Shown here in pieces: positions 50,683 to 60,616 of a stretch of DNA of 64,000 bases (position 1 is its first letter; the number at the start of each line of letters is the position of its first letter). The DNA is taken from NCBI GenBank assembly GCA_012862575.1, contig BLSF01000089.1:1-64000 (forward strand). The letters run 5' to 3'. This stretch comes from Parietichytrium sp. I65-24A (taxonomy: Eukaryota; Sar; Bigyra; Thraustochytrida; Thraustochytriidae). The translations under genes were made by a program, and so were the position numbers. The notes beneath the pieces were generated by a model. That model did no database searches, was not told the DNA's origin, and worked only from the letters and a program-made list of their open reading frames with translations.

Positions 50683-53600
50683 ATGCTTCAGGCGAAAGTG
50701 TTGTGCCTGTGGGCACTGTCGCTGCTCGCTGTGCCCTTGAGAGCTGGCGCTAGTATTGGCAGTGCGCTGGAGCAAAGCGCGCCTGGAGAGAAGCACATTG
50801 TAGTCATTGGTGCGGGGTATTCGGGCCTTGCAGCTGCATGCGAATTACGGAGGATTGGGTATCGTGTGACAATCGTGGAAAGGAATGAGAATGTTGGAGG
50901 TCGGGCGTACCTGGTGCAGACCGAGGGCGGGTTCACATTCGACGCGGGCCCGAGCTGGTATTGGATGCCAGAGGTTTTTGAACAGTTCTTCAAAAGATAC
51001 GGGAAACAAGTGTCTGATTATTACTCGCTGACCAGGTTGGATCCGGCGTACAGAATCATCACTTCCAATGAGCCCTCGTCAAATCTTGATGTTCCCGGCA
51101 CTTGGGATGGCTTTCTCGACTGGGCCAGTGGTAATTTTCAAGAATCTCGTGCGGCGCTCAATATCGTGTTTCAAGAAGCTAAAGAAAAGTACGAGAAAGG
51201 GGTCTTTGACTGGATCTGGAAACCGATGCTCACTTTAGCAGATATGCTTGACGTGGACCTAGCCTGCGCGGCGCTCAAATACGACATGTTTGGAAGATTT
51301 GTGGAACATTTGGGAAAGTACATAGCAGACAGCACCCTCCTCACCGTCTTGAAGTGGCCAGTCATATTCATTGGAAGCTCCCCAGAGGAGGCGCCCGCTC
51401 TGTATTCGCTAATGACCTTCGCAGGACACGCTCTTGGGACTTGGTACCCGTCGGGTGGCATGGCAGCCCCCGCTCGGGCCATGGGACAGCTAGCTACAGA
51501 GCTTGGGGTAGACATTAGGCTCAATGCGCAAGTGACCCAACTGGAGTTCGGCGGTGGGGCTGGCGACCAAGTCACTCGAGTATGTCTCGAGGACAAGTCT
51601 TGCGTGGAGGCTGACGGCGTCGTGGCAACTGGCGACTATCATCACATTGAGCAGGACTTGCTTCCCCCGCACTTGCGTCGATACGGAGAAGAGTACTGGG
51701 ACCGTCAAGTTTTGTCTCCTTCGTGCCTGCTATTTTACCTGGGATTTGATCGCAAGATCGATGGTCTTTTGCATCATACATTCTTCTTTGACGAAAGCCT
51801 TGACGATCACTTGCATGCTGCGTTTGTCGACCATCGCCACACCGACAAACCGGTCTTTTACGTTTCCGCCACCTCAAAAACAGATCCCCAGGTCACACCA
51901 GGTGGTCAAGGGGAGGCTCTCTTCGTACTCGTTCCAGTCTCTTACCAGCTTAATGGAACCGATACTAGCGCGTTGCGAGAGGCCACATTGGACATCATTC
52001 TAACAAGGATGGAAGTCGTGCTCAAACAGAATTTACGCGCGTCTCTTGTGTACAAAAAATCCTACGGGTCGTCAGACTTTGCAAGCGAGTTTAACGCGTT
52101 CCGGGGGAACGCATTTGGACATGCGAACCTTCTCTCACAGTCTCTCATTCTCAAACCTACCATGGATTCTGTGGTGAACAACATGGTTTTTGCGGGCCAT
52201 TTGACAAACCCGGGGCCTGGAGTTCCTCCAGCGATCGTTTCTGGAACGGTTGCCGCCCAGCTTTTGCACGGGAAGCTTTCTCCGGACCAAGGCTTGCTGG
52301 GCCTGTCGCCTCTAATGCTTCTTTTTCTTGCCATTGGCGTGATTCACGCTGTTGGCTTCCTATACCTGTACGTCTCGAAACGACGATGGTCTTACGTTCT
52401 CTGCACGCGCTTGCTTTTCCAGCACGGGCGCACGTATTTTGCTGCGGCAACACTAATGAACACGCAGCGCTTTCTCGACACTGCCGCCATGTATGGTCTC
52501 TTCCGAGTCACCGATGATCTCGTGGACAACGAAGACTCGAGCGAAGACCGAAAGAGAAACTTGGACGCGTTTATTTCCGGTTTCTGGAGGTGCTGGCAAA
52601 GCGGAGTTGGGGACTACACAATTCACCCTACACTCCCTGCGATCATTGAAAGCGCTCACCGTCACAAGTACCCACGCGCGCTTTTCGACAAGTTTTTCCG
52701 CTCCATGCGTATGGACGTGGAGCACATGCAGTGCATTACCCTGGACGACACGATGGAGTACATGGAGGGAAGTGCCGCAGTCATTGGCGAGTTTATGCTG
52801 CCAATTCTGATGCCGTCCGCAACAGAGACAGAACGGTCAGCTGCAATGCCTCACGCTAGAGATCTCGGCAATGCGTTCCAGCTGACGAATATGATCCGTG
52901 ACATTGGAGAAGATCTGGATCTCGACCGCCAGTACATCCCCGTGAGAGCTTGCCAAAAGCACCACGTGAACATCCGAACCCGAGATTGCTCGCAACCGGG
53001 CTTTGCACGACTGATCGAGGACATGTTCCAGGTTGCGGATCAACATTATGCGTCTGCAGAGATTGGGGTGGAGATGCTTCCATTAGATGTCCGCGATGTA
53101 ATCAAGGTCGCGATGCTTGCATACCATCGCATCCATGAAAAAATCCGCAAAGTGGACTATGACATCTTTGCCGCACGAGTGAGGGTGCCATTTAAAGAAA
53201 AACTTGCCCTTCTCGTCCGTACCGTGCCTAGAACAAAGCTTGCGAGGATATTCTTTACGGAGGTATATGCCCGAGCGCTTTACCTTGCGACCCTCCCAAC
53301 AACCTTGGCGCTGGCTGCTACACTGGCGTTCACCACGCTGGTTCGTGTGCAGACCTGTACTTATCTCTACTTTCACGCAATTTTTACCTTACCGGCCTTG
53401 ATGATTCTGCTGTGGGTAGCATTTCGGATTGTGTTGGATGGCACTCCACAGCAAATGTTTCATTTGCGAGACACGGCCGCGTGGACCGCGTTGCTTTGCG
53501 TTGTTGCAACTGTGTACACCACGCCATGGGACAATTTCTTGGTCTACAAGCATATTTGGGGCTACTTTCCTAACAGAGTTTGGTTCACGCTGGGCTACGT

Positions 53601-54861
53601 TCCCGTCGAAGAGTATGCCTTCTTCAGTCTCGAGACGATGATATGCGGAACTCTCTGGCTGTGCGTCTTTAATAATTCGCAAACCTTGCATTTGAAAAGC
53701 CAGGCTCGAGCGAGTTTACCCATGAGACTGCGATATCTTGGCGCCGCAGGCTTTGGCGCCATGTTTCTGTGTGGGGTGTACTTGGCGACACAAACAAACG
53801 AAGGCTTTTACCTGGGGCTAATAATATCTTGGGCTGCGCCGGTGTTGGGGATTCAGTGGATCTTTGGAGCGTCCATTCTCTTGCAACACGCGGGGTCAAT
53901 CTTTACGTGCATATTCACGAGCACGGGGCTACTTTGCATGGCAGACCGCTGGGCAATTCGGCATAGGATTTGGTGGATAAATTCGTCTTTTACCCTCCCG
54001 CAGGTGTTTTTCAAAGATCTTCCACTTGAGGAGGCCACGTTCTTCTTACTGACTTCGACCATGTGTACGTTTGGGCTCACGCTTGCAATGGTTGTTACAA
54101 AGTACCATCGGAGCCAGAAGGTTCCCTGGCTGCAAGCTGTCCAGCGCGTGCTAGAGTGGGAGTACAGGGCAAGCCCAGCCACCTGTTCGGCAGAAAAACG
54201 ACGGTTTTCTCGATTTGATCAGCAAGAACTTCTTCACAGGCGCTCTCGGAATTACAGAAAATGGTTTCTTTTGAGCTCCGCTCTAGTTGGGACTTTGGGT
54301 GTGGTCTCTCGCGGAAGCATTGTTTTTACTTGGAGCGCTGTTCTTTTAATTGCGCTAGGTAGTTTTGTGAGGATCCTCGTAGCCCGCGCAGAACCTTTTC
54401 AGATTTTCGGTCTCTTGGTCTCAAGTCTGGGGTTCCTATCGCTCGCCCACTATTGGGGTTTGACGATGGCTTCGGTTGCCAGTGTGGTTATCTTGGCCTT
54501 GCTTTTGGGAGATGTTGTGAGTGATGCGCATGTCACAGGTTTCCAGGTCCTCTGTATTTTCACGATTCTGACCCTCCAACCTCGCCATGTTATTGACGCC
54601 GCATCGTTGATTGGCGGCGAGCAATATCTCCCTGGCGTGTTTGCGCTATCGGAGGTAGCGAGAGCCATGCTGCTTGGCTTTTCATGGACATCTCACAGAG
54701 ATACGATTGAGTTGCTCCGTGTCGCCAGCTGTTCAATCACGGCGAGCGTGTTCCCTCTCTGGATATGCCTGGCGCTGCTATGGGCAAGCAATTTTGTACA
54801 TCCTGGAGCCAAGCGAAGAAGTGGCATTCTGCCACATCATTCACAAGGCAAGCGAAAGTGA
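50683..54861 (+). CDS. crtIBY: Trifunctional carotene synthase CrtI-CrtB-CrtY fusion
   Basis: Intronless, 1392 residues from ATG 50683. The N-terminus (MLQAKVLCLWALSLLAVPLRAGA) is a signal sequence or anchor. Residues about 40-530 are phytoene desaturase: dinucleotide loop VVIGAGYSGLAAACELRR, VGGRAY, FDAGPSWYWMPE, and signature FAGHLTNPGPGVPPAIVSG near 505. Residues about 575-865 are phytoene synthase, with Asp-rich motifs RVTDDLVDNE (about 609) and RDIGEDLDLDRQYIP (about 740). Residues about 880-1160 are a CarR-type lycopene cyclase, a duplicated membrane domain with PVEEYAFF (about 974) and PLEEATFF (about 1114). It should take geranylgeranyl-PP to beta-carotene in one chain. A further 190 residues or so (about 1195-1382) form several extra hydrophobic helices of unknown role. 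This fusion order is the hallmark of thraustochytrids; fungi use a separate CrtI with a CrtYB. Confidence 0.97.
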   Translation: MLQAKVLCLWALSLLAVPLRAGASIGSALEQSAPGEKHIVVIGAGYSGLAAACELRRIGYRVTIVERNENVGGRAYLVQTEGGFTFDAGPSWYWMPEVFEQFFKRYGKQVSDYYSLTRLDPAYRIITSNEPSSNLDVPGTWDGFLDWASGNFQESRAALNIVFQEAKEKYEKGVFDWIWKPMLTLADMLDVDLACAALKYDMFGRFVEHLGKYIADSTLLTVLKWPVIFIGSSPEEAPALYSLMTFAGHALGTWYPSGGMAAPARAMGQLATELGVDIRLNAQVTQLEFGGGAGDQVTRVCLEDKSCVEADGVVATGDYHHIEQDLLPPHLRRYGEEYWDRQVLSPSCLLFYLGFDRKIDGLLHHTFFFDESLDDHLHAAFVDHRHTDKPVFYVSATSKTDPQVTPGGQGEALFVLVPVSYQLNGTDTSALREATLDIILTRMEVVLKQNLRASLVYKKSYGSSDFASEFNAFRGNAFGHANLLSQSLILKPTMDSVVNNMVFAGHLTNPGPGVPPAIVSGTVAAQLLHGKLSPDQGLLGLSPLMLLFLAIGVIHAVGFLYLYVSKRRWSYVLCTRLLFQHGRTYFAAATLMNTQRFLDTAAMYGLFRVTDDLVDNEDSSEDRKRNLDAFISGFWRCWQSGVGDYTIHPTLPAIIESAHRHKYPRALFDKFFRSMRMDVEHMQCITLDDTMEYMEGSAAVIGEFMLPILMPSATETERSAAMPHARDLGNAFQLTNMIRDIGEDLDLDRQYIPVRACQKHHVNIRTRDCSQPGFARLIEDMFQVADQHYASAEIGVEMLPLDVRDVIKVAMLAYHRIHEKIRKVDYDIFAARVRVPFKEKLALLVRTVPRTKLARIFFTEVYARALYLATLPTTLALAATLAFTTLVRVQTCTYLYFHAIFTLPALMILLWVAFRIVLDGTPQQMFHLRDTAAWTALLCVVATVYTTPWDNFLVYKHIWGYFPNRVWFTLGYVPVEEYAFFSLETMICGTLWLCVFNNSQTLHLKSQARASLPMRLRYLGAAGFGAMFLCGVYLATQTNEGFYLGLIISWAAPVLGIQWIFGASILLQHAGSIFTCIFTSTGLLCMADRWAIRHRIWWINSSFTLPQVFFKDLPLEEATFFLLTSTMCTFGLTLAMVVTKYHRSQKVPWLQAVQRVLEWEYRASPATCSAEKRRFSRFDQQELLHRRSRNYRKWFLLSSALVGTLGVVSRGSIVFTWSAVLLIALGSFVRILVARAEPFQIFGLLVSSLGFLSLAHYWGLTMASVASVVILALLLGDVVSDAHVTGFQVLCIFTILTLQPRHVIDAASLIGGEQYLPGVFALSEVARAMLLGFSWTSHRDTIELLRVASCSITASVFPLWICLALLWASNFVHPGAKRRSGILPHHSQGKRK

Positions 54862-55184
54862 ACAAGCGGAGATCTTTTCTGCGAGTTTAAAAGCAAAGCA
54901 CCAGAGAGACCCTGTTAGTTGACAAGAATTGTAGGCGAGCGATTCTGGAGGAGTGATGTAGTAATAATAGCACACACAAAGGATGCCAGGAGATACCTGC
55001 CTTCAAGCAGAGTCATTTGAGACTGCGACGCTTATGTCACGTATCGAACGGAGTCTGTTTTGCTTGCGTTTTTAGTAGAAATAGAAGAAGAAAAGATATA
55101 TGTACATGTACTGTAATTCTTACTTGCGAAAGAAGGAGAGCTGTGCCCTTGCGTAGATGCCGGTGCCAAAGCGGGACCCGGACG
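54862..55184. other. Shared 3' region of a convergent gene pair
   Basis: 323 bp between facing stops; no gene or notable repeat seen. Confidence 0.6.
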
Positions 55185-57839
55185 TCAGCACCGGGGCGCC
55201 AAGACGGAGGTTGGAGTTAAAGTATGCGGTTTCTCAAGCAAAGACCCGACATCCGCATCTTTTTCAGACTCGTACTCAAAATCGTCGTGAAAATCAGAGT
55301 CGGAATCTTCGTCAGAATCCGAATCATCATCATCGCTCATTTCCTCAAAGGCGCGCTCCCTGTCGTCATCATCTGTGAAGCTATCGCTCGCTTCGCCCGA
55401 TGATGGCCTATTGCTCTTTGGACCTGCAAATTGCTCGGCAAGAATTTTGGCCGAATAGGGGCTTAGAGACATACATTCAATAGGAACATTGCCGCTCATG
55501 CGTTGCCAGTTGGTGCGCTCAATGATTTTGGCGAGCCCAGCTACCTCCTCGGCTTTATTGCTAAAGCTGCCAACTGCACAGAGCTCCTGCCAGTCCCCTC
55601 CGCTGTGAGACCGAGCATTAAGTCCTAGTCTGGGTATGATTGAGTTGGCATTGGCGATGCCGTCGAAAGAAGAAGACCTGCTATTGGTCTCTGAGCCGCC
55701 AGAGCTAAATGTCTTGAGCCGGCCAGGGTGGATGAATGAAGCGGGACTAACATATGGTACCGCTTGAAAACCGATCTTTTGAGGGGACGAGTTGAAGGTC
55801 GTAAAAAGCGGGTGCTTCTCGGCAAAGGCTGGGAGGCTACACTCCTTGTGCTCATCCTGCTGAATATCTGAAATATCGTCGTCACCAAAGTCCTGTTCGG
55901 GAACGTAGTGATCTAAAGTGTCTGTCGTCGAGGACGTGTTCTTTCGCAGAGACCGGCGGCTCGGTCCAGCATCCTTCTCCGGCTCAAGAGCAACATTTCC
56001 GTCAGTACCTCGCAACGACCTGTCACTGTGGTGAGAGCCTGAGCTCGAGTAATTGTTGGATGAAGAACCCTCGCTAGAATCTCGCTTGTGTCTAGGGTCC
56101 AAGGGCTGAGTGTTGATTACCTCGTGAAAATCGCGGAGCCAGTCTTGAACTGTTTTCTCTGAATAATCGCAAGGGTAGAGGTAGATCGACTTCTTCTTTC
56201 GAAGCTTAATCACCAAGACTTTCTGTAACGTCAACTCTTTCAGAGTAACATTTTCCGTCACAAGTTTGCTCAGGTCGACAACTCCTTGCTTGCTTCCATC
56301 CATGTTGTCCTTATAAAAAACAAGCTCGTTGCTTGACAGGAGGACGCAATATCGTCTCTTCCAAACGGAGAAGACCTTGGCGTGGCGTCTCATCATCCAG
56401 CACTTGGCGACCACTTTGGCTGTTTCCGTGCGAATCTTGCGTTCCCTGGCCTCTGCGGCGTGACACAAATTAACGTACTCATGGATACGGCTACAGCAGC
56501 TCCGCCGCTGGTCGTCGCTCAGGGCACCGACCGTCACTGAACTTGAAAATACCACTTTGCGCCAAAAGAACGAAAAGTAGCCAGTCGTCTTTTCGTATGG
56601 AAATGTGGGCACGTCCTTCACCTTCTCCCCCGAGACGGTGAACGGAAAGAACCTCTGCTCACTAAAGCTTTTCGAAGAAAGTCTTGCCCGATTCTGCGAC
56701 CCACCGGCCTCAACAAGTTTCTTAGAGAGGAAGGACCCAAAGTCCTGTTTTCTCGATTGAAAGGTGCTCGAGCTATCGTCACTAGTTGTGTCGCAATACG
56801 TAGTTGTGTCTACGAAATCCAGATCATCGGCATTGTCGCTCTTCTTGTCGGCTGCCGACTCGGCTAGATCATTTAGATCCATCTGGACAGCTTGAGGAGA
56901 CTCAGCTTGATTCAAGTGTCTTTGCTGGCTTTCAGAGACGTACCTCGAGGCAATGTCCACGCCAAGCGAGCGCGGCGAACCGCGCGCCATGAGAAACGAG
57001 GCAGGAGCCTCGTCCACCACGATCTGAGCATTTATGCGTTTGAGAGATATGCATGCTACCATGGCGACATTGTAGCACTCTAGTGTGCCCAAGCACGTCA
57101 ATTCAAAGTACCTCCTTTTCCATTGCCGCCGCTCTACCGCTTCTGCGGCGTGCGCGTATTGCGTTCGATGATTTTTCCCGTTTACTGTTACAGCCGTAGA
57201 GCAAAGAAGAATGCCCTTGCGCAATATCCGTTTCGACCTGACCGCGTCCTTCAGACAGCACGCATCGTCTGCCTGCACGCCAGACGCTAAGCTGGCGGCA
57301 GCAGAAGATGCCGAAGAGGAGGACGATGAAGACGACGATGAAGACGAGCGCTTCCCTTGCTTTGCACTGCCCTGCTTCTCTTCCTCATCGGCCGACTCTG
57401 CGGAGAGGTTGGAGGACGTGGAATGGTCTCCTCCGACATGCACCCTTGAGCGCGGCAAGAAGGCGCTGAGCTGCTCCAACCATTGTTTGCGGTCGTCTTG
57501 TGAAGTGCAAATTACGTAGAAGCACCTCTTGGCAAACACATCCTCCTCTTCAAGGCTCACGTCACACTGACTAGTACCGCTGGCGCTGCTCTTGCTTGGC
57601 TTCCCTACTCGCTGCGCAAACCGAAGTGCCAGATCTTCCGAAGCTGCCTTTGTCAATCCTGTGTCCGCCGAGAGGTAGGTGCCATCGCGGATGTCGATGG
57701 AACACACCTTGTTGAGAATTTTGTACAATTGAAACGTGCCGTGCTGCAGAGACGCGAACACAGGGCCGTTCCACTTTGGCGCAAAGCCCCAGAAGCTGGA
57801 CTCCTGCATCACCAAAGACGTGGCAAGCCCGCCAGGCAT
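55185..57839 (-). CDS. Multi-PH-domain protein with acidic tail
   Basis: 884 residues from the first ATG (57839, MPGGLATSLV); the frame is open 20 codons further but only via TTG. Three pleckstrin-homology-like modules are visible. The first (about 1-150) ends CFYVICTSQDDRKQWLEQLSAFL. The second starts near 210 (RRQWKRRYFELTCLGTLECYN) and its last helix seems to come only after a long polar insertion (DDQRRSCCSRIHEYVNLC, about 435). The third (about 473-573) is the clearest: VWKRRYCVLLSSNELVFYKDN through KTVQDWLRDFHEVINTQ. A poly-Ser run precedes the second domain, and the C-terminus is strongly acidic (DDDDSDSDEDSDSDFHDD). PH domains bind phosphoinositides or proteins, so a membrane-associated signalling adaptor is likely. 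No kinase or GEF domain is seen, and the specific role is unknown. Confidence 0.8.
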   Translation of the reverse strand: MPGGLATSLVMQESSFWGFAPKWNGPVFASLQHGTFQLYKILNKVCSIDIRDGTYLSADTGLTKAASEDLALRFAQRVGKPSKSSASGTSQCDVSLEEEDVFAKRCFYVICTSQDDRKQWLEQLSAFLPRSRVHVGGDHSTSSNLSAESADEEEKQGSAKQGKRSSSSSSSSSSSSASSAAASLASGVQADDACCLKDAVRSKRILRKGILLCSTAVTVNGKNHRTQYAHAAEAVERRQWKRRYFELTCLGTLECYNVAMVACISLKRINAQIVVDEAPASFLMARGSPRSLGVDIASRYVSESQQRHLNQAESPQAVQMDLNDLAESAADKKSDNADDLDFVDTTTYCDTTSDDSSSTFQSRKQDFGSFLSKKLVEAGGSQNRARLSSKSFSEQRFFPFTVSGEKVKDVPTFPYEKTTGYFSFFWRKVVFSSSVTVGALSDDQRRSCCSRIHEYVNLCHAAEARERKIRTETAKVVAKCWMMRRHAKVFSVWKRRYCVLLSSNELVFYKDNMDGSKQGVVDLSKLVTENVTLKELTLQKVLVIKLRKKKSIYLYPCDYSEKTVQDWLRDFHEVINTQPLDPRHKRDSSEGSSSNNYSSSGSHHSDRSLRGTDGNVALEPEKDAGPSRRSLRKNTSSTTDTLDHYVPEQDFGDDDISDIQQDEHKECSLPAFAEKHPLFTTFNSSPQKIGFQAVPYVSPASFIHPGRLKTFSSGGSETNSRSSSFDGIANANSIIPRLGLNARSHSGGDWQELCAVGSFSNKAEEVAGLAKIIERTNWQRMSGNVPIECMSLSPYSAKILAEQFAGPKSNRPSSGEASDSFTDDDDRERAFEEMSDDDDSDSDEDSDSDFHDDFEYESEKDADVGSLLEKPHTLTPTSVLAPRC

Positions 57840-58210
57840 CTTGGCCGGGCGGCCCAACACCGTCAAACGCCCAGTCCTGCACGAATCCTCGCTTTCCAAG
57901 CTCTCACTTGCACACCAAATCGACGATCACTGCGGTGCCAAACCGGGCATCTATCCAGGCTTCCACGCTCCAAATCAGCCAGCGCGTGGCGAATCGAGGT
58001 TGAAACAACCAGTGCAACAACAAACCCAACAAGCAATCAGCGCTTCAACGACTGTGTTACTAATTGACTGCGATTGTAGCAGTTCAGCAATCCCAAATGC
58101 GCCAAATTGAGTAGAATGCAGCTCCAAAAACAAACACAGATTGGTGGACAAACAGAAACACAGCAACAGAGCAGCAAAGCAGCAGAACACAAACAAGAAC
58201 ACCAAATTGA

Positions 58211-58329
58211 AAATGGCAAATTGCAATTGGCAAATTGCAAATGGCAAATTGCAGATTGCAAATTGCAAATTGCAAATGGCGGATGGAAAATGGCAAATGG
58301 CAAATTGCAAATTGCAAATGACAATTGAC
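58211..58329. repeat. 7-bp tandem repeat, AAATTGC-type x17
   Basis: 119 bp that divide exactly into 17 heptamers: mainly AAATTGC and AAATGGC, with AATTGGC, AGATTGC, GGATGGA, AAATGAC and AATTGAC variants. It lies 370 bp upstream of the PH-domain gene start (minus strand). Confidence 0.95.
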
Positions 58330-59676
58330 AATCACCTTTTTCTGCACTCCAACTTCTTCATCAACCTCTTCAATTCGCACTTTCTCCTCTTCGTCCGTCC
58401 AACGTCCCCGCGACTCGACCTTTTCCCCCGCACGTAAAATTACTATACCCACAGCACCACAGCACCGCGCCACTGTCCCCAGCGCGTACCCCTCTCCTCC
58501 TTCTTTCTCCTCTCTTTCCTCTTTCCTCTGCACCGACCCGAGAAGGAGGAAGGAGAACCAAATTTTATATAGGAAAGAATCAGTTGCGAAAAACACCGCG
58601 CGAGCCCTGTTCCGGTAATGCGTAAACCACCCCCGGCGCTGCGCGTACAGCAGATATGAGATGTGCAAGAGGGACCTTCCCGCTGTCCTCGCGTACCCTC
58701 CAGCACTAGGCAAAAGAGCTAGCAGCGCCTACCAGTCTCCCAGACTCTTCTTTCTTCTTGCGCGCTCTTACCAGACTAAAAAGGTTTGCACAGATTGCAG
58801 TCCATCGGTGACTAGCGCTGGCTATGGTTTACTGTAGGCGTCTCTTACACGCGCGACTCACAAGTTTGTGTATTAGGGTTTGCGGTAGAGGGGAGATACT
58901 GGGAACTTTACCTCTCGTACAATATTCGTACCGCAGGGTGTATAGTTGCGTTTAGGTAGAACTGTAATGCATTTCCATCGGCTACGATGCGGCCAGTTTA
59001 TTTCTTAATTCAGACGAGCTTTACTAATGGTTTATGAAAAAGTGTAGGACCACGATGAACAGTAACGATGCTTATCGGGTACACGTAGCCCCTGACTTCT
59101 CCCGCCGCATGCCGACAGAGACTACTCGTAATAGTAAGTGGCCTGCTATGGGCCAGCTTTAGCGTCTAGGTAGTAGCATTTGTAGTAGGTGGTCTCGAAC
59201 AGACCTTGGGGTAGCACGGATTACGTAAGTATTATGAGTATCAATGAGATAGATTAGCTCGTGACGTCATACTCACGACCCGCAACACAGATGGAGACGA
59301 TTGAAATCGACAATCGACTTTTCTTTTTGGTTTGTTCCAAAAATGAAAACGAATGAAAACTAGAAACAAAATCCAAAAACTAAAATTTAAAATGAATGAA
59401 TTATCCTTTGATTTTTACATTAGCTTTTGACAGCCAGTCTTCTTTCGTTGTTTATCTGCGAGAAAGAAAGAGAGAGAGCAAAGCTCACATTAAAAAGACA
59501 AAGACAAAGAAAGAAAATGAGTCTCAGTCTCCCGACCTTCGCGTGCCAGTCAGGTCAGTTCACAATGTGCGGCTGACGTCACCCCGTGAGGTCCTCTCTT
59601 CCAGACACGCGAATTAATAGAGAGGACATGCGATGTGGCGTCATCACATAGAAGGTAGGACCACAAATTCTGTGCT

Positions 59677-59695
59677 ACTAGCACTCAGTGCTAGT
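59677..59695. repeat. 19-bp near-palindrome
   Basis: ACTAGCACT-C-AGTGCTAGT: two 9-bp arms around one base. CAGTACTGTAC-like words recur at about 59692-59702 and 59732-59742. Confidence 0.85.
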
Positions 59696-60616
59696 ACTGT
59701 ACAAGAGTGGCGAATGGGCTTAGTAACAGCCAGTACTGTACTTAGAGTACATTCTTACAGGTCCAAAAGTCCTTTGTGTAAGGTTACAATATCAATATTA
59801 CCTATCTGGAGAGATGGAGTAATCAATGTAACTGACTGTACCGGTAATGCATTATGTTTTGCAATGTTTTTTGCAACTTTGCAAATTATGGCTGTGGGTT
59901 TTGCAAAAGGCAAAGCAAAAGCAAAAGCAATCATCTTCACAGTCGGTTCAAGAATGTCGATTCACTGTCAATCAAGATGTTAAACTGCAGCCAACTTGCA
60001 AAGAGAAGAAGCTTGCATGCGCGGCTCGAGTGTTTCGGGTGTCTGCCTTTTGGAAGAGCGCTTTTGCTGACGTAGTGAAAGAGGAGATGGCTGGCGATTC
60101 TCGGCACTCTCGGCAGTCCGTTGTGTGGCTCGTGTGGCGCGCGATTCATGGCAAACTATGAATGTGCAAGCACCGTCGCACGAAAACACCAATTCGCCAC
60201 GTGCTGTTTGACTAGCGGGCTAAGTTCGCTTATAGGCGGCTCGCTTTTCGCTAGCAAGAGCTTCTCCGCAAGTGTCCGGAAGTAAGCTCGCAGGGTGAAA
60301 GTTCCAAATTAGTTCCCACCTTTGTGTGCCGCAGTAAATTCGGAAATTGTTGAATTTGATTGTGCTTATCAAAGTTAGCCAAAGGTAATGAGGAGGCTTG
60401 CCTGGTGTAGTATGGTCTTGTGATCAAGTGGAAGCCCGACGAGTAATGCGGGAAGGTCGGCGAATAGCCAGAAGCCGGCTAAGGAGCAAGTTACGTCTCT
60501 CCCGTCTCCCGTCGCCGAACAGCGAGAGTATGGGAGGAAGAAAAAGTCTCTGGCAAACTTTTTCAGCCGTCATTGTTGATTTGCGAAAGTCAGTGAGAAC
60601 TGAGAGGACCGGTTCC

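Larger units (their letters stand above)
57840..60616. other. Long intergenic region
   Basis: About 2.8 kb with no supported gene. Its left part contains the 17-unit heptamer array (58211-58329). The middle (58720-59390) has no ORF of 60 codons. The right part has an odd palindrome at 59677-59695 and repeated CAGTACTGTAC-like words nearby. Short ORFs at 59396-60192 and 60398-60817 are shadows or low-complexity. Confidence 0.5.

Noticed and set aside
58084-58713. Minus-strand ORF with repeated QFAIC-like residues
   Set aside because: The repeats are just the 7-bp DNA array read in frame; start region has no resemblance to any protein.
9540-60400. tRNA genes in the ORF-poor intergenic regions
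   Set aside because: I looked for GTTCGA-type T arms with matching acceptor stems on both strands and found no convincing cloverleaf; a covariance-model scan could not be run.
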